7,259 bases of DNA from Gemmatimonadota bacterium (lineage in GTDB: Bacteria; Gemmatimonadota; Gemmatimonadetes; Longimicrobiales; Gaopeijiaceae). The translations under genes were made by a program, and so were the position numbers. How positions within the stretch are numbered: the stretch's first letter is position 1; every line of letters starts with the position of its first letter. The DNA lies in the NCBI GenBank assembly GCA_018678395.1, contig JAHHMJ010000632.1, forward strand, positions 1-7,259, in the 5' to 3' direction. The notes under the pieces are model-generated. The model was given only the letters and a program-made list of their open reading frames with translations. It was not told where the DNA came from and did no database searches. Below, in pieces: positions 6,882-7,259 of the stretch.

Positions 6882-6886
6882 CCTCC
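6882..6886 (-). promoter_or_regulatory. Ribosome-binding site of the methyltransferase
   Basis: On the minus strand GGAGG, within CGGAGGGGCAC, lies 5 nt before ATG 6876. It is the strongest Shine-Dalgarno next to a gene start in the window. It sets the start 22 codons downstream of the TTG that opens the longest frame. Confidence 0.8.
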
Positions 6887-7010
6887 GAGCTTCTCTGTGT
6901 GGTTGGATCGGCCAGGCCGTTGGGAAGCCGAGCTTCAACCAACGCCAGCGTGCGTAGCGCCTGACGGCTGCTCGAACGCTGGTGCCCTTCCGGCGTCGGA
7001 TTGGCGCGCT

Positions 7011-7039
7011 AGTGTAGTCCGATGTGGCAGTTCTTGGAA
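7011..7039 (-). promoter_or_regulatory. Putative sigma70-like promoter for the methyltransferase
   Basis: On the minus strand TTCCAA (7039-7034), a 17-nt spacer and TACACT (7016-7011) give a weak -35 with a fair -10. This would start RNA near 7005 and leave a leader of about 130 nt before ATG 6876. The spacing is ideal, but the -35 matches the consensus poorly, and the sigma specificity of this organism is unknown. Confidence 0.3.
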
Positions 7040-7107
7040 GCGTCGACGCCTTGGTCGCCGAGTGAAGGGCATGTCGGCCCCGAGGTCACGCGACCGCCGC
7101 CCCCCTG

Positions 7108-7135
7108 TTGGTGTCGCCCCATTCTCCGGTATATT
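7108..7135 (+). promoter_or_regulatory. Putative rightward sigma70-like promoter
   Basis: TTGGTG (7108-7113), a 16-nt spacer and TATATT (7130-7135) form the best promoter-like pair in the window; the -10 matches TATAAT at five of six positions. The predicted start is near 7142, directly in front of a hairpin. Its gene would lie beyond the right edge. It is divergent from the methyltransferase. Confidence 0.45.
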
Positions 7136-7143
7136 CGGCCGAC

Positions 7144-7174
7144 GCGTTGGGGGGCCTCATTATTGAGCCAACGC
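7144..7174 (+). other. Bulged hairpin at the predicted 5' end of a rightward transcript
   Basis: Outer arms gcgttgg (7144-7150) and ccaacgc (7168-7174) pair perfectly. Inside them ctca (7156-7159) and tgag (7164-7167) pair around a ttat loop. A 5-nt bulge, ggggc, lies on the left side only, giving 11 bp in all. No T-run follows on either strand, which argues against an intrinsic terminator. As RNA it would form the first nucleotides of the transcript from the promoter at 7108-7135. It might stabilise the mRNA or be a regulatory leader; as DNA it could be an operator. Confidence 0.5.
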
Positions 7175-7259
7175 TATCGAAGCCGGGACTGACTCCTGTT
7201 GCCGACGACATGCCTCTCGGAGGACTTCGGACGTAGCGGGGAGGTCACCAGAAGTACGA

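Larger units (their letters stand above)
6877..7259. other. Non-coding region upstream of the methyltransferase
   Basis: 383 bp without a convincing gene. It holds the methyltransferase leader, a weak leftward promoter candidate, a better rightward promoter candidate and a hairpin (entries below). A strong purine box, ggggaggt, lies at 7238-7245 near the right edge on the plus strand, but no ATG, GTG or TTG follows at a usual distance before the window ends. A rightward gene may begin just outside. On the minus strand a short open frame enters from the right and stops at 7160-7162; it has no recognisable product. Confidence 0.45.

Noticed and set aside
6877..6942. 22-codon N-terminal extension of the methyltransferase from TTG 6942
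   Set aside because: TTG lacks a good ribosome-binding site, whereas ATG 6876 has GGAGG at 5 nt. The extension shows no family motif.
7160..7258. Minus-strand open frame entering from the right edge and ending in TAA at 7160-7162, as the tail of a neighbouring gene
   Set aside because: Only 32 codons are visible with no recognisable motif, another frame is equally open there, and a plausible rightward promoter lies just to the left. Undecidable without more sequence.

Overview
The DNA is very GC-rich, and all four genes look like cell-surface or glycan genes. The organism is probably a Gram-negative-type environmental bacterium. The mix of a long lipoprotein built from Big_1, Big_2 and Fn3 modules, with a Cys-x14-Cys pair in every Fn3 module, recalls Gemmatimonadota. 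That placement is inference; no rRNA or marker gene is present to test it.

Layout. Positions 1-3091 (minus strand) hold the first 1030 codons of a secreted, lipid-anchored repeat protein whose 3' end lies beyond the left edge. Its 5' leader (about 3164-3251, minus strand) carries what I read as a class I cyclic-di-GMP riboswitch (GEMM-I). The GAAA-capped P2 hairpin, the conserved GCAAA and GACGCA blocks, a well-paired P3 and the ACGGG...GCCGGG joining segments are all visible. A non-coding stretch (3256-3535) separates this leader from a divergent GT4-type glycosyltransferase (3536-4738, plus). That gene converges, with 19 bp between stop codons, on a second GT4-type glycosyltransferase (4758-5996, minus). 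Upstream of the second, on the same strand, is a FkbM-type methyltransferase (6175-6876, minus). The last 383 bp are non-coding and contain a putative rightward promoter followed at once by a bulged hairpin.

How it may work together. The two glycosyltransferases and the methyltransferase fit an extracellular polysaccharide, capsule or surface-glycan pathway. The Ig/Fn3 lipoprotein fits an adhesin or matrix protein. The riboswitch suggests that the surface protein is controlled directly by c-di-GMP, the second messenger of the sessile state. A 7-nt perfect complement between the 5' edge of the aptamer and the ribosome-binding-site/start spacer offers a possible translational switching mechanism. 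No mobile element, CRISPR array, tRNA or rRNA was seen.
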